DNA from: JAJBWD01 sp041821285
Lineage (GTDB): Bacteria > Bacillota > Clostridia > Clostridiales > Clostridiaceae
Direction of reading: 5' to 3'
DNA length: 5,637 nucleotides
Assembly (NCBI GenBank): GCA_041821285.1
Contig: JBGUER010000178.1
Location: 1-5,637 of the forward strand
The translations under genes and the position numbers were made by a program. Below are positions 5,564 to 5,637 of the stretch, piece after piece; positions within the stretch are counted from its first letter, which is position 1; each line of letters starts with the position of its first letter. The notes under the pieces are model-generated. The model was not told where the DNA came from, ran no database searches, and was given only the letters and a program-made list of their open reading frames with translations.

Positions 5564-5637
5564 TGGCTCCGCGAAAAGGATTTGAACCTTCAACCCTTCG
5601 GTTAACAGCCGAATGCTCTACCGTTGAGCTATCGCGG
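5564..5637 (-). tRNA. tRNA-Asn (anticodon GUU), first base outside window
   Basis: The minus strand folds as a full cloverleaf. The acceptor CCGCGA (its first T would be base 5638) pairs with TCGCGG; the D-arm is GCTC/GAGC around AACGGTA; the anticodon stem TTCGG/CCGAA holds loop CTGTTAA with anticodon GTT (5606-5604). The variable loop is GGGTT, and the T-arm GAAGG/CCTTT, with one G-U pair, encloses TTCAAAT. A discriminator G and an encoded CCA (5566-5564) end it. GUU reads the asparagine codons AAC and AAU. It is convergent with the lipoprotein gene, whose stop codon lies 5 nt away. Further tRNA or rRNA genes may continue beyond the window. Confidence 0.97.

Noticed and set aside
1..5637. 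CRISPR arrays, insertion sequences, or a new defence system
   Set aside because: No regularly spaced direct repeats, transposase, integrase, reverse transcriptase or nuclease cassette was seen; the genes are mostly familiar metabolic and transport functions.

Overview
The window looks like chromosomal DNA from a low-GC Firmicute, most likely a Clostridium-type organism. It is very AT-rich, uses AGGAGG/AGGGGG-type ribosome binding sites and TTGxxx-N17-TATAAT promoters, encodes two Gram-positive-style lipoproteins, and carries a tRNA gene with an encoded CCA end. The species cannot be fixed from the sequence alone.

Positions 1-3821 (minus strand) hold one apparent arginine operon, read from right to left. 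A sigma-A promoter at 3792-3820 overlaps two tandem ARG-box-like sites. It is followed by a polar amino acid ABC importer: a lipoprotein binding protein (2957-3748), a permease (2245-2898) and an ATPase (1497-2231). Next come argG, argininosuccinate synthase (277-1479), and argH, argininosuccinate lyase (N-terminal 93 codons only, 1-280). Gaps are 58, 13 and 17 nt, and argG/argH overlap by 4 nt. A strong hairpin with a U6 tract lies between the binding-protein gene and the permease gene and probably lowers expression of everything downstream. ArgG and ArgH convert citrulline to arginine. Their linkage to an importer, with no other arg gene in view, suggests the importer brings in citrulline or arginine (inference).

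Positions 3832-4651 (minus strand) form a separate single-gene unit: a PlsC/LPLAT-family acyltransferase (3867-4589) with its own consensus promoter (4623-4651) and an intrinsic terminator (3832-3861) that insulates it from the arginine promoter.

Positions 4743-5558 (plus strand) encode a lipoprotein whose whole mature part is a ComEC/Rec2-type metallo-beta-lactamase-fold domain, transcribed divergently from the acyltransferase. Its stop codon lies 5 nt from the 3' CCA end of a convergent tRNA-Asn(GUU) gene (5564-5637), which lacks only its first base at the window edge.

Most of the window is ordinary housekeeping DNA. The points most worth checking are the tandem ARG boxes, the importer-argGH operon with its internal hairpin, and the surface-anchored ComEC-like hydrolase.
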